13,736 nucleotides of DNA from an uncultured Odoribacter sp. (GTDB lineage: Bacteria; Bacteroidota; Bacteroidia; Bacteroidales; Marinifilaceae): the NCBI GenBank assembly GCA_905204385.1, contig CAJKZL010000026.1, forward strand, positions 1 to 13,736, read 5' to 3'. The notes beneath the pieces were generated by a model. That model worked only from the letters and a program-made list of their open reading frames with translations, had not been told where the DNA came from and ran no database searches. The position numbers and the translations under genes were made by a program. Below are positions 1 to 7,344 of the stretch, in pieces (within the stretch, counting starts at the first letter, position 1; each line of letters begins with the position of its first letter).

Positions 1-423
1 GTGAAAATTCCCGTCACAGACAATGATTTTAGCATTCCCCTCGGCTATCCCCTTCTTCGTATACGCCCATTTCCGGCACAATTTCAACGCTGTTTCGTCT
101 GCTTCCGCTCCCGAGTTCATCGGCAACACATTATCGTATCCGAAATACTTCGTGATATATTCCTCCCATTCCACCAATACATTATTATAAAAAGCCCTGG
201 TAGACAAAGCCAGCTTCAGGGCCTGGTCCGTCATTGCCTGAACAATCTTAGGATGACAATGCCCTTGATTCACTGCCGAATAGGCTGATAAAAAATCAAA
301 ATACCGCTTTCCATCCGTATCCCAGACATAGATACCTTCTCCCCGTTCAAGCACCACAGGCAGGGGGTGATAATTGTGAGCTCCGTAAAGAGCCTCGCGA
401 TCCATAAATTCTTGCGCAGTCAT
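1..423 (-). CDS. rocD: Ornithine aminotransferase, N-terminal part (truncated by window edge)
   Basis: Fold-type I PLP enzyme that converts L-ornithine and 2-oxoglutarate to glutamate-5-semialdehyde and glutamate in the cytoplasm (arginine/proline interconversion). Reading from the ATG at 423-421 gives 141 in-frame codons to the left edge. The translation closely follows the known ornithine aminotransferase N-terminus: [16 protein letters not shown] (residues 13-28), [18 protein letters not shown] (41-58) and [17 protein letters not shown] (103-119), the last corresponding to the NTGVEAGETA-type cofactor-binding segment of eukaryotic and bacterial OATs. The PLP-binding lysine lies beyond the window. 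The ATG choice is good because homology begins within a few residues. No clear TAnnTTTG promoter is visible in the 166 bp upstream, so the gene may have its own weaker promoter or receive read-through from tamB. The match is strong enough to separate it from acetylornithine aminotransferase. Confidence 0.93.
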   Translation of the reverse strand, partial: MTAQEFMDREALYGAHNYHPLPVVLERGEGIYVWDTDGKRYFDFLSAYSAVNQGHCHPKIVQAMTDQALKLALSTRAFYNNVLVEWEEYITKYFGYDNVLPMNSGAEADETALKLCRKWAYTKKGIAEGNAKIIVCDGNFH

Positions 424-539
424 AAATATGTAGTTTTAAGTTCGTAATCGTTTGCAGGATGCAATTTGAGAAAAAAACAGCAATTTCACTAACGATTTTG
501 AAAAAAACTTCAATTCCCCCGGCAAATAAAACGCTTCCT

Positions 540-564
540 CCCCTTTCCCTCCTCCCCAAATCCC
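540..564 (-). other. Potential G-quadruplex motif between tamB and rocD
   Basis: On the minus strand four G-runs occur in close order: GGG (564-562), four bases, GGGG (557-554), four bases, GGG (549-547), three bases, GGGG (543-540). This satisfies the usual G3+N1-7 pattern. It lies on the sense strand of both flanking genes, so it would be in RNA if tamB transcription runs on or if rocD has a long leader. The pattern is seen directly; folding and function are unproven. Confidence 0.45.
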
Positions 565-592
565 TAATCTTTAATCTATAATCTTTAATCTA
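565..592 (-). repeat. Tandem heptad repeat overlapping the tamB stop codon
   Basis: On the plus strand TAATCTTTAATCTA occurs twice, head to tail, without a mismatch (565-578 and 579-592). Each 14-mer is two 7-nt units, so on the minus strand this reads TAGATTA, AAGATTA, TAGATTA, AAGATTA. The TAG of the first unit (592-590) is the stop codon of tamB. The same 7-nt register appears to continue into the G-rich stretch at 537-564. Short A/T-rich tandem repeats like this can vary between strains by slippage; that is inference. No function is assigned. Confidence 0.8.
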
Positions 593-3500
593 CATTCTCC
601 TTCGCAGAAACCCAAAATATTTCCTTAACAGTTCACGCAACGTATCGAACGATTCCTGATAAGAAACACCTACTCCCTGAATCGTCTCGGAACTATTGTA
701 CAATATCTTTTCGTCGGTATGTGAATAAGCCTTCATCTTCAAAGTGCCCTGCCGATTCAATTTCACTTCAATATCGAAATCGCCGGCAATATTCGTTTTT
801 TTATTCTCCTCTCCGGTTCCGTTTTTCGTTCCTCCGACATCCATATTTCCGTTTGCAGAAATAGTGATGCGGTCGTTCAGCAATTGAGTAGAAAGCGCAA
901 CTTCAATTTCGTCCGAAGCAAGTTCGCGGTCAGGATCGCGTACCCGGTAAGCCAGTCCGATGTCCACATTATTGCTAATCTGCGACAACCAGCGGGATAA
1001 TTGATTGGACATCATTTCGGTAACGGTGGTCACCCCTGCGGTTTGAGCCTGCAATCCATAATCCCCTGAATTATCGGTCCGGTAAAACCGGTTCAGGACC
1101 AACAAAGAAAACATTTGTTTATTGATCTCGTCCTGACTCGAAAACAAGCTTTGGATATAACTTCTGCTCTGGGTTTCCAAAGTAGGAAAATCAATATCGA
1201 ATTTGACCACCGGATTCGTCAGATTCTCGCTCAGATTCAGGATACACTCCACCGGGACCTTCCGGGAAGATTCGGAAACCTTTTCTTCCTTCCCGTTTTC
1301 GTCGGCAATGAGATTTTCAGCAGGCAGCAATTCGCTGATCGAGGTTTTCAGGTTGTATACGGCATTGATATTCAACATCGCATCGTAGGGAGAACCGCTC
1401 CAGTTGATCATCCCCCCTGGCGTCAGCACAAATTTTTTATTGACCAGATTACTGAGCGTAAACAAATAATCCCCCTTAGTGATCTGATATTCCCCGAACA
1501 TGCTCAGGTTTCCGTCCTTGTCAAAAGCGATTTTGATATTTCCCTTCCCGGTTGTGCGCAGGATATCCCCCACCGTCGGATCGAAAATCACCTGCACATT
1601 CAGGCGGTCGTTTACCTCCAGGTTTGCATTCAGGTTAATATTCGCCAGCATATTATCCGTTTCCGGTTTTTGCACCACCGTTTTATCTTCGTTCACAAAA
1701 TGCAGAAAATTATTCGTTTGCTCCACTCCTCCGGCTGTCAAGGGAATATATAAACGGGAATCCTCCTCCGTTCGGGCATTAACGGTAATATTAACGTTCC
1801 CGTCCGCATTGTTCAGTTCAGCCATTCCACTCAGTTTCATCCTCCCGTAAAAAGATTCATTTTGGGCAAAACCCGTATTCAACACCAGAAAATCATCGAA
1901 TTTCGCATTCAACCGATACCGGTTTTCCCAGATCTCATAAGCGCCGTCTAAAAGAGCGACATGCCCGTTTTTATCTTTTAACCGGAAACGATTAAACAAA
2001 AACCGATTATTGACAATCCGGATGCTATCGTGTATAAAAAAGTGGGTATTCAGATCTTTGACGACCATTCCAAGCGAATCGAAACGGATGGCCCCCGATA
2101 AGTCGGGCTTTCGGAGCGTCCCTCCGATTTGCAACTGACCGGACAAAAATCCTTCTGTATCCGAAAAATAATCGGAAGCATAGATCCCTAAACGCTCTAT
2201 CCCCACCTGTTTCAAATGAATGCTCACATCCAGCGTATCGGTTGCAGGGCTATAAAAACCGTTCATCTGCAATGGAATGTCGTTACCTACATAATTTTGC
2301 GCCCCCATGATCAAGCTTTGGTTTTCAATATCCCAGTAAGAGCGCAACCGCATCGTCCCCAGCGTATCCCGGTTAAGCCCCCAATGCTCGATTTCAAAAT
2401 CCGATAAAAGCAGGAAATCCCTGTAATAATCCTGTAACGTCAGTTCACCGGTAGTCACTCCGAACAAAGCCAGATGCCGCTTCAGGGCAATCCGGGCTAA
2501 ATATTCCAGATTGAATTTCCGGAGGTTAACGCGCAATTTCTCATCGGGATCCTCGGAAATCTTTCCGGCAACCGTCAGATACTCATCCCCCCGCCGGACA
2601 GCAAAATCGTTTACCGTCACTTCTTTTCCCTTGATGGCCACCGAAGCCCTGCCCACTCTCCATACGCTGTCATCCATGACAATCACGCCAGGATGGATTA
2701 AAATATCGGTATCGTACGTATTCTCCTTCTCCCGGGGAGTGAAAATCACACAGGCGGACAATTCGCCGCTATAGGTTTTCTTTTCCCAATTTCCCCAGTT
2801 CAATTTATTGTCCAGATGATTGTCGGCTAATTCCAACCGGTTTCTAACGTTATACAATTGATATCCATCTCCGTAGATCACCTTAGAGGCTTTATACAAT
2901 ATATTCAGTTTTTCCGGATCGCCGGACATATCGACCTCGGAACCGATCAAATGTATATCCCCATAAGAAAGCGTATCGGCTGCCAGCAAAAGATTCAGTT
3001 TCTCATCTCCCTGGCGGAAATAAGAGTCGATCCGTGTACCCGGAGAAACGGCAACCCGGGGATAAACCACTTTGAGAATCCGGTTCGCATCTTTCAAATC
3101 GAGGGTGTATTTGAAATTAAATTTTTTCAGGTCTTCTTTTTTCCTTCTCCGCTCATCTTTCTTCTGAGAATAGGCCGGTAAATAATTATGCATCAACTGA
3201 AGCACAAAAGGGACAGGCCGCACTTCCTTAAAATGGCCTTCGATGGAAAGATCCATCACATCCGAACGAAGAGCGGTCTCATTATATTCTCCTTTCTGAG
3301 CATCTTCCATACAGAGAGAATCTATGTCGAAGCGGCCGCGTTCATTGGAATAAAAAACATCCGTCAATGCAAGACGGGTAAAGCTTCTCCCCTCGCCTTC
3401 GGAGCGGTACACATCGAACGCCATGCCGGTCCTTTCTTCGCCTCCTACCAAGCCCAGGCCCCAGGCATTCAGGTCGTTCAGCGCAATCTTCCCCCCCAGG

Positions 3501-5068
3501 CTCATCTGACATAAGGTGTCGCTAAAATCATACGCCAGGGCCATATCCCCCTGCAACACGGGATCCCCGGCAAACGCCGTCAATTCCAGCCGGTCGTTTA
3601 CCAGATTCAAGGTCAGCTCCGCTTCGCCCAGGGTGCCTCGGTTAACCCGCAAATGCTTTACCCTGGCATCCGCCTCGAACCGCGGGCCCCACTCATTCCA
3701 GATGCCGTTATAGGAGCCTTCGAGCCGTCCTCCTCCTAAAAAATCAAAACCGGTAAATTTACCGAAATCTATCCGGTCGAAGCGAAAAAAACCGCTCATT
3801 GCATCACACTCTTCCTCCAGACTATCGCGGCAGGGACCGTAGATAAAACTCAGTTGCCCGGCTAAGGAAGGGGTAACACTGTTCGCCTTCACGATAAATT
3901 CCGACAATGTCCCGTCGAATTTAATTTGTTCGAAATCGATATAAGGCAAACGATACAAAGGCTGAGGCACCGGTATATGCCGGTCGAACCACGGCAGGTA
4001 GACCGTCGCTAAATCCTCCGGCCCCAAATGAGCTTTATGCAATTCTATATCGAAAACCGTGTTCCAGACATCGGGCAGCCCCAGGGACTTGAAACTTCCC
4101 TGAAACACAGTCCGGTCGCCGAACTCAAAATAAAGGTCATGGCCTTCAAGCTGGTCTATGGTATTGGACACCACCCCGCTACACTTTACCGTGTTGTCGA
4201 TTCCCCTCAGAATCCCGTTGAAATAGGCCAAGTCGATAAAACTTACCGATGAAGGACCCAATTCATAATATTGTTGCATACGGGTAGTGAAATACTTCCA
4301 GTCGTGCTGATTCGGAATCCAGTTGAATTCCAGCTTGGTAAGCTCCACGCTGCTTCTCTCAAATTCGAAATGACAACCGGTGACCAGCAAATCCGAAGCA
4401 CTCATCCTGACCTTCCCCCCCATATTTTTCACGACAAGGCCTGACTTTTCCACAAAACAAAGATTAGCCACTTCCATGCGTTGCGGTGAACCGGAAAAGT
4501 CAATTCCGCCGACGTCCACATTCAAATCCCGGCAATCGATGTCCGTCCAATTCACTCCATACTCCACCGTATCCCGAATTTCTTCCCGGTAGGTAAACCG
4601 GGAGTTCCGCATGCTTATTCTTTTCAATCCGACAAGCCAGCCGGGGCCTTCGGCATTCGGAATCCCGTCTCCCGAAGATTCTTCCGGCTTACTTTTTTGC
4701 AAAGCCTCCAGCCACATCTCGATATTGGTAGCATTGGTGCTATCCTCCACCCATAAATTGAAAGTCGCTTCATTCAACAGAACTTCCTCTATGGTGAACG
4801 ACCGTTGTATCAGATTAAAAGAATCCGCCTTGATCCGAAGATCGCGGCAATAGAGCAGAGTGTCGCTTTTAAAATCTTTCAATAAGACATCGTTCAATAC
4901 CAGCGAACGCATAGGACGGAAATCCACACCTCCGATCCGGATGCTGGCTCCGGTCGCCTGTTCTATCCGTTGAGTGATATACCGGACCAGGTGAGTCTGG
5001 ACAAAAGGAGTCAGTAGCAGAAGATATACGATCCCCACCGCCAACAGGAAACCTGCTGCAAAATACAA
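590..5068 (-). CDS. tamB: TamB / AsmA-like translocation and assembly module protein
   Basis: Very large inner-membrane-anchored periplasmic protein. TamB/AsmA-like proteins form a long beta-rich groove bridging the inner and outer membranes and are implicated in lipid transport and outer-membrane protein assembly, usually with a BamA/TamA-family partner (not in this window). Visible here are a hydrophobic anchor at about residues 2-20, a long beta-strand-rich body, and a C-terminal TamB (DUF490) domain over roughly the last 400 residues, with the hallmark stretch FVLTPGGMINWSGSPYDAML near residues 1205-1225. A Lys/Arg/Glu-rich linker lies at about 632-648. At about 1492 aa the length is normal for Bacteroidetes TamB. 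The 3' end (TAG 592-590) is firm. The start is not: 5068 is a TTG, and the frame is open back to a TGA at 5140-5138 with no ATG. Upstream codons encode IKKLLRIL, a typical positively charged anchor start, so translation probably begins further upstream, for example at the ATA 5092-5090 or CTG 5110-5108. Divergent from tsaD. Confidence 0.9.
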   Translation of the reverse strand: MYFAAGFLLAVGIVYLLLLTPFVQTHLVRYITQRIEQATGASIRIGGVDFRPMRSLVLNDVLLKDFKSDTLLYCRDLRIKADSFNLIQRSFTIEEVLLNEATFNLWVEDSTNATNIEMWLEALQKSKPEESSGDGIPNAEGPGWLVGLKRISMRNSRFTYREEIRDTVEYGVNWTDIDCRDLNVDVGGIDFSGSPQRMEVANLCFVEKSGLVVKNMGGKVRMSASDLLVTGCHFEFERSSVELTKLEFNWIPNQHDWKYFTTRMQQYYELGPSSVSFIDLAYFNGILRGIDNTVKCSGVVSNTIDQLEGHDLYFEFGDRTVFQGSFKSLGLPDVWNTVFDIELHKAHLGPEDLATVYLPWFDRHIPVPQPLYRLPYIDFEQIKFDGTLSEFIVKANSVTPSLAGQLSFIYGPCRDSLEEECDAMSGFFRFDRIDFGKFTGFDFLGGGRLEGSYNGIWNEWGPRFEADARVKHLRVNRGTLGEAELTLNLVNDRLELTAFAGDPVLQGDMALAYDFSDTLCQMSLGGKIALNDLNAWGLGLVGGEERTGMAFDVYRSEGEGRSFTRLALTDVFYSNERGRFDIDSLCMEDAQKGEYNETALRSDVMDLSIEGHFKEVRPVPFVLQLMHNYLPAYSQKKDERRRKKEDLKKFNFKYTLDLKDANRILKVVYPRVAVSPGTRIDSYFRQGDEKLNLLLAADTLSYGDIHLIGSEVDMSGDPEKLNILYKASKVIYGDGYQLYNVRNRLELADNHLDNKLNWGNWEKKTYSGELSACVIFTPREKENTYDTDILIHPGVIVMDDSVWRVGRASVAIKGKEVTVNDFAVRRGDEYLTVAGKISEDPDEKLRVNLRKFNLEYLARIALKRHLALFGVTTGELTLQDYYRDFLLLSDFEIEHWGLNRDTLGTMRLRSYWDIENQSLIMGAQNYVGNDIPLQMNGFYSPATDTLDVSIHLKQVGIERLGIYASDYFSDTEGFLSGQLQIGGTLRKPDLSGAIRFDSLGMVVKDLNTHFFIHDSIRIVNNRFLFNRFRLKDKNGHVALLDGAYEIWENRYRLNAKFDDFLVLNTGFAQNESFYGRMKLSGMAELNNADGNVNITVNARTEEDSRLYIPLTAGGVEQTNNFLHFVNEDKTVVQKPETDNMLANINLNANLEVNDRLNVQVIFDPTVGDILRTTGKGNIKIAFDKDGNLSMFGEYQITKGDYLFTLSNLVNKKFVLTPGGMINWSGSPYDAMLNINAVYNLKTSISELLPAENLIADENGKEEKVSESSRKVPVECILNLSENLTNPVVKFDIDFPTLETQSRSYIQSLFSSQDEINKQMFSLLVLNRFYRTDNSGDYGLQAQTAGVTTVTEMMSNQLSRWLSQISNNVDIGLAYRVRDPDRELASDEIEVALSTQLLNDRITISANGNMDVGGTKNGTGEENKKTNIAGDFDIEVKLNRQGTLKMKAYSHTDEKILYNSSETIQGVGVSYQESFDTLRELLRKYFGFLRRRM

Positions 5069-5116
5069 TAATATCCGTAAAAGCTTTTTTATACCCGCCG
5101 TTATTTTCAGTTTGCT

Positions 5117-5137
5117 TGCAAAAGTATTAATATTGCA
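5117..5137. repeat. Short dyad TGCAA-N11-TTGCA over the tamB -7 box
   Basis: TGCAA (5117-5121) and TTGCA (5133-5137) are perfect inverted arms separated by 11 nt. The spacer contains the self-complementary TATTAATA (5125-5132). The dyad covers the predicted -7 element of tamB. Five-base arms can arise by chance, so an operator role is only a possibility. Confidence 0.3.
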
Positions 5138-5150
5138 TCAGAATTGAAAA
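5119..5150 (-). promoter_or_regulatory. Predicted tamB promoter (Bacteroidetes-type)
   Basis: On the minus strand TACTTTTG (5126-5119) fits the Bacteroidetes -7 consensus TAnnTTTG exactly. A T-rich TTTT(C) at 5150-5147 sits 20 nt upstream, in the right place for the -33 TTTG element, though it is not a perfect match. Transcription would start at about 5110-5116. If so, translation must begin at or downstream of about 5113, which limits the possible tamB start codons. Confidence 0.5.
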
Positions 5151-5171
5151 GGATTTCACCTTTTAACTTTG
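5144..5171 (+). promoter_or_regulatory. Predicted tsaD promoter, immediately before the start codon
   Basis: TAACTTTG (5164-5171) is an exact match to the Bacteroidetes -7 consensus TAnnTTTG. A TTG at 5144-5146 lies 17 nt upstream, slightly closer than the usual spacing of about 19-21 to a -33 element. The box ends only 6 nt before the tsaD ATG (5178), so the transcript would start at or within a few nucleotides of the start codon, giving a leaderless or near-leaderless message. Confidence 0.5.
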
Positions 5172-5177
5172 TGAAAT
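5153..5177. repeat. Inverted repeat ATTTCAC-N11-GTGAAAT over the tsaD promoter
   Basis: ATTTCAC (5153-5159) and GTGAAAT (5171-5177) are perfect 7-bp inverted arms with an 11-nt spacer that holds the -7 box. The right arm abuts the tsaD ATG. The placement suits a repressor operator. It could also be a hairpin if a transcript starts upstream, or coincidence. No regulator gene is nearby. Confidence 0.45.
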
Positions 5178-6197
5178 ATGACCGTAATTTTAGGCATCGA
5201 ATCTTCATGCGACGACACCTCCGCCGCCATACTCAAGGATGGAATAGTTCTCAGCAACGTAATCGCCAGTCAAAAAGTCCACGAGGCTTACGGAGGAGTG
5301 GTGCCCGAGTTGGCTTCACGGGCGCATCAGCAAAACATCATTCCGGTTGTCTCGGAAGCCATCAAGAGGGCAGGCGTGTCGGTGAAGGACATTCAAGCCG
5401 TTGCATTTACCCGGGGCCCCGGTTTGCTGGGTTCGCTTCTGGTCGGCACTTCTTTTGCCAAAGGCTTTGCCATCGCCAATCACATACCGATGATCGAAGT
5501 CAATCATTTACAAGCCCACATCCTGGCCAACTTTATCAAAGAACCGGGAGTAGAAAGCCGTCACCCCTCGTTTCCCTTTCTTACCCTTCTGGTCTCCGGA
5601 GGCAACTCCCAGCTTATCGTCGTCCACGATTACCTGGAAATGGAAATGATCGGACAAACCATCGACGATGCAGCCGGAGAAGCCTTCGACAAATGTGCCA
5701 AAGTGATGGGCCTCCCCTATCCGGGCGGACCGGTCATCGATCGTCTGGCCAGGGAAGGCGATCCTGAACGTTTTTCCTTCAATAAGCCTCAGATCCCCGG
5801 ATTGGATTACAGCTTCAGCGGATTGAAAACTTCCTTTCTCTATTTTTTAAGGGATGAACTGAAAAACAACCCGCAGTTTATACAGGAAAATCTCCCCGAT
5901 TTATGCGCCTCCCTGCAAAAAACCGTTATCGATATTCTGATGTCCAAACTGAAAAAGGCGGCACGGCAAACGGGAATCCGGCAAATCGCTGTTGGAGGCG
6001 GAGTTTCGGCCAACTCAGCCTTGCAAAAAGCCGTACATGAAGAAGCTGCCCGGTCGGGATGGGAAGTTTATATTCCCCGTCTCGGATTTTCACTGGATAA
6101 TGCCGGCATGGTTGCCGTGACCGGGTACTACAAATACCTGGCAGGCCAATTCATAGGCCTGGAAGCGGCCCCTTATGCCCGTACGACATTGAAATAA
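5178..6197 (+). CDS. tsaD: tRNA N6-threonylcarbamoyladenosine (t6A37) transferase TsaD
   Basis: Cytoplasmic Kae1/Qri7/YgjD-family ASKHA protein that transfers the threonylcarbamoyl group from TC-AMP to N6 of A37 in ANN-decoding tRNAs, acting with TsaB, TsaE and TsaC/Sua5 encoded elsewhere. At 339 aa it is full length. Visible hallmarks are the N-terminal LGIESSCDDTSAA (residues 5-17), the metal-binding HxxxH (H110 and H114 in NHLQAH), the nucleotide-binding segments VSGGNSQL (139-146), DDAAGEAFDK (163-172) and GGGVSANS (273-280), and the late metal-ligand Asp in SLDNAGM (D307). The ATG start is secure because family homology begins at residue 2. It is divergent from tamB and 40 nt ahead of the dehydrogenase gene, probably the first gene of a two-gene unit. 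The predicted promoter leaves almost no 5' leader. Confidence 0.97.
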   Translation: MTVILGIESSCDDTSAAILKDGIVLSNVIASQKVHEAYGGVVPELASRAHQQNIIPVVSEAIKRAGVSVKDIQAVAFTRGPGLLGSLLVGTSFAKGFAIANHIPMIEVNHLQAHILANFIKEPGVESRHPSFPFLTLLVSGGNSQLIVVHDYLEMEMIGQTIDDAAGEAFDKCAKVMGLPYPGGPVIDRLAREGDPERFSFNKPQIPGLDYSFSGLKTSFLYFLRDELKNNPQFIQENLPDLCASLQKTVIDILMSKLKKAARQTGIRQIAVGGGVSANSALQKAVHEEAARSGWEVYIPRLGFSLDNAGMVAVTGYYKYLAGQFIGLEAAPYARTTLK

Positions 6198-6237
6198 GGC
6201 AAGAACAACCATCGTCATAAATCCAAAACAAGCGAAC

Positions 6238-7173
6238 ATGAAACTTCTGGTGACCTATAACATCCCCCGCGAACCGTTTCAAAATCTGCCTGCCGACTGG
6301 GAAGTGACTTTTCCTACCGGCGAAGAATTCAGCAAAAGTGAACTTATCGGATTATTGCCCGATTACGATGTTTTGCTGGCGATCTTTCATGCTCCCATCG
6401 ACCGGGAAATCCTCGATGCAGGAAAAAAACTGAAGTTGATCAGCAATTATGGAGTAGGCTATAATAATATCGATATTCAATATGCCCGCGAAAAAGGAAT
6501 TGCAGTGACCAATACTCCCGAAGCCGTCAACAATCCAACCGCCGAATTAGCGATGGCGTTGATGCTGAGCGCCGCCCGACGGGTTTCGGAGTGCAACCTG
6601 CGCATCCGTTCGGAAAAGGAAACCATGTGGGGAACGATGCGGAATCTGGGCTTCGGCCTGGAAGGCAAAACACTGGGAATCATCGGCATGGGTCATATCG
6701 GCAAAAATGTTGCCCGTAAAGCCCAGGCTTTCGGCATGAAAATCATATACCACAACAGCCGCACCGAAGTGCCGGAATACCGGCGTGTCGGCCTGGACAC
6801 CCTGCTGCAGGAATCCGATTTTATTTCCCTGCACACCCCCTTAACCCCACACACCCGGCATCTGATCGGAGCCCGGGAGATTTCTATGATGAAACCGCCC
6901 GCCAGTCTGATCAACACCGCCCGGGGCGCAGTCATCGACGAAGCAGCACTTGCAGCAGCTCTGCAAAACCACCGGATTGCCGCAGCAGCCCTGGACGTGT
7001 TCGAGGATGAGCCCCATATTACCGAAGCCCTTTACGGGCTGGACAATGTCGTCCTCACCCCTCACATCGGCACCGGCACCATCGACGCCCGCATTGCCAT
7101 GGGCCGGGAGGCTGTGGAAAACATCCGGAATTTCCTCGCCGGAACACCGACCAACGTGGTGAACGGGCGATGA
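6238..7173 (+). CDS. D-2-hydroxyacid dehydrogenase (glyoxylate/hydroxypyruvate reductase-like)
   Basis: Cytoplasmic oxidoreductase that interconverts a 2-oxoacid and a D-2-hydroxyacid with NAD(P)H; the exact substrate cannot be read from sequence. At 311 aa it is complete. The catalytic domain opens at residue 1, followed by the D-isomer-specific region TNTPEAVNNPTAELAMA (91-107). The Rossmann motif GMGHIG is at 150-155. The catalytic triad is Arg229 (INTARGAVID), Glu258 (FEDEP) and His276 (TPHIG). After the second strand of the Rossmann fold the sequence is IIYHNSR with no acidic residue, and its Arg suggests a preference for NADP(H), as in GRHPR-type enzymes; this is inference. It follows tsaD by 40 nt with no promoter or terminator between, so it is probably co-transcribed. 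It is unlikely to be SerA, lacking a C-terminal ACT or intervening domain. Confidence 0.9.
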   Translation: MKLLVTYNIPREPFQNLPADWEVTFPTGEEFSKSELIGLLPDYDVLLAIFHAPIDREILDAGKKLKLISNYGVGYNNIDIQYAREKGIAVTNTPEAVNNPTAELAMALMLSAARRVSECNLRIRSEKETMWGTMRNLGFGLEGKTLGIIGMGHIGKNVARKAQAFGMKIIYHNSRTEVPEYRRVGLDTLLQESDFISLHTPLTPHTRHLIGAREISMMKPPASLINTARGAVIDEAALAAALQNHRIAAAALDVFEDEPHITEALYGLDNVVLTPHIGTGTIDARIAMGREAVENIRNFLAGTPTNVVNGR

Positions 7174-7201
7174 ACGACAGAAAGATTTCATAAATAAAAG
7201 C

Positions 7202-7224
7202 AAAAAATAGGCTTCTTCCGAAGC
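7202..7224 (-). terminator. Possible rho-independent terminator of the SusCD operon
   Basis: Read on the minus strand: GCTTC (7224-7220), loop GGAA, GAAGC (7215-7211), then CTA and six T (7207-7202). A 5-bp GC-containing stem with a short loop and a T-run is a weak but plausible terminator for the leftward operon. The plus-strand reading has no T-run after the hairpin. The T-run is separated from the stem by 3 nt, which lowers confidence. Confidence 0.4.
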
Positions 7225-7295
7225 ATCCATAAAATGATATTTCAAGGACTGCTGAATACTTTCAAACATTCCTCCAAACACCATTTTTTCTCCTT

Positions 7296-7328
7296 CCGGG
7301 CCTGGCGTAAAATGAAATTCCAGTCCGG
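7296..7328. repeat. Small imperfect hairpin in the convergent intergenic region
   Basis: CCGG-gc-CTGG (7296-7305) can pair with CCAG-t-CCGG (7320-7328) around a 14-nt loop with an internal mismatch. It has no T-run on either side. The remainder of the 7174-7428 spacer shows no promoter box and no recognisable gene. Confidence 0.3.
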
Positions 7329-7344
7329 CTTCCGGTAATCAATC

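Noticed and set aside
1..288. 95-codon plus-strand ORF at the left edge
   Set aside because: The opposite strand encodes a clear ornithine aminotransferase N-terminus over the same bases.
498..513. TTGAA-N6-TTCAA dyad upstream of rocD as a regulatory site
   Set aside because: Five-base arms around a poly-A loop in very AT-rich DNA; too weak to separate from chance.
1115..1753. 212-codon ORF antisense to tamB
   Set aside because: It lies wholly within the tamB coding strand's complement, has no domain-like pattern and no promoter; tamB is convincing in this region.
5144..5767. 207-codon plus-strand ORF beginning before tsaD
   Set aside because: It is an out-of-frame shadow of tsaD with a Ser/Arg/His/Gly-rich composition; the tsaD frame carries all family motifs.
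6841..7284. 147-codon minus-strand ORF over the end of the dehydrogenase gene
   Set aside because: It mirrors the dehydrogenase coding sequence and holds no recognisable protein pattern.
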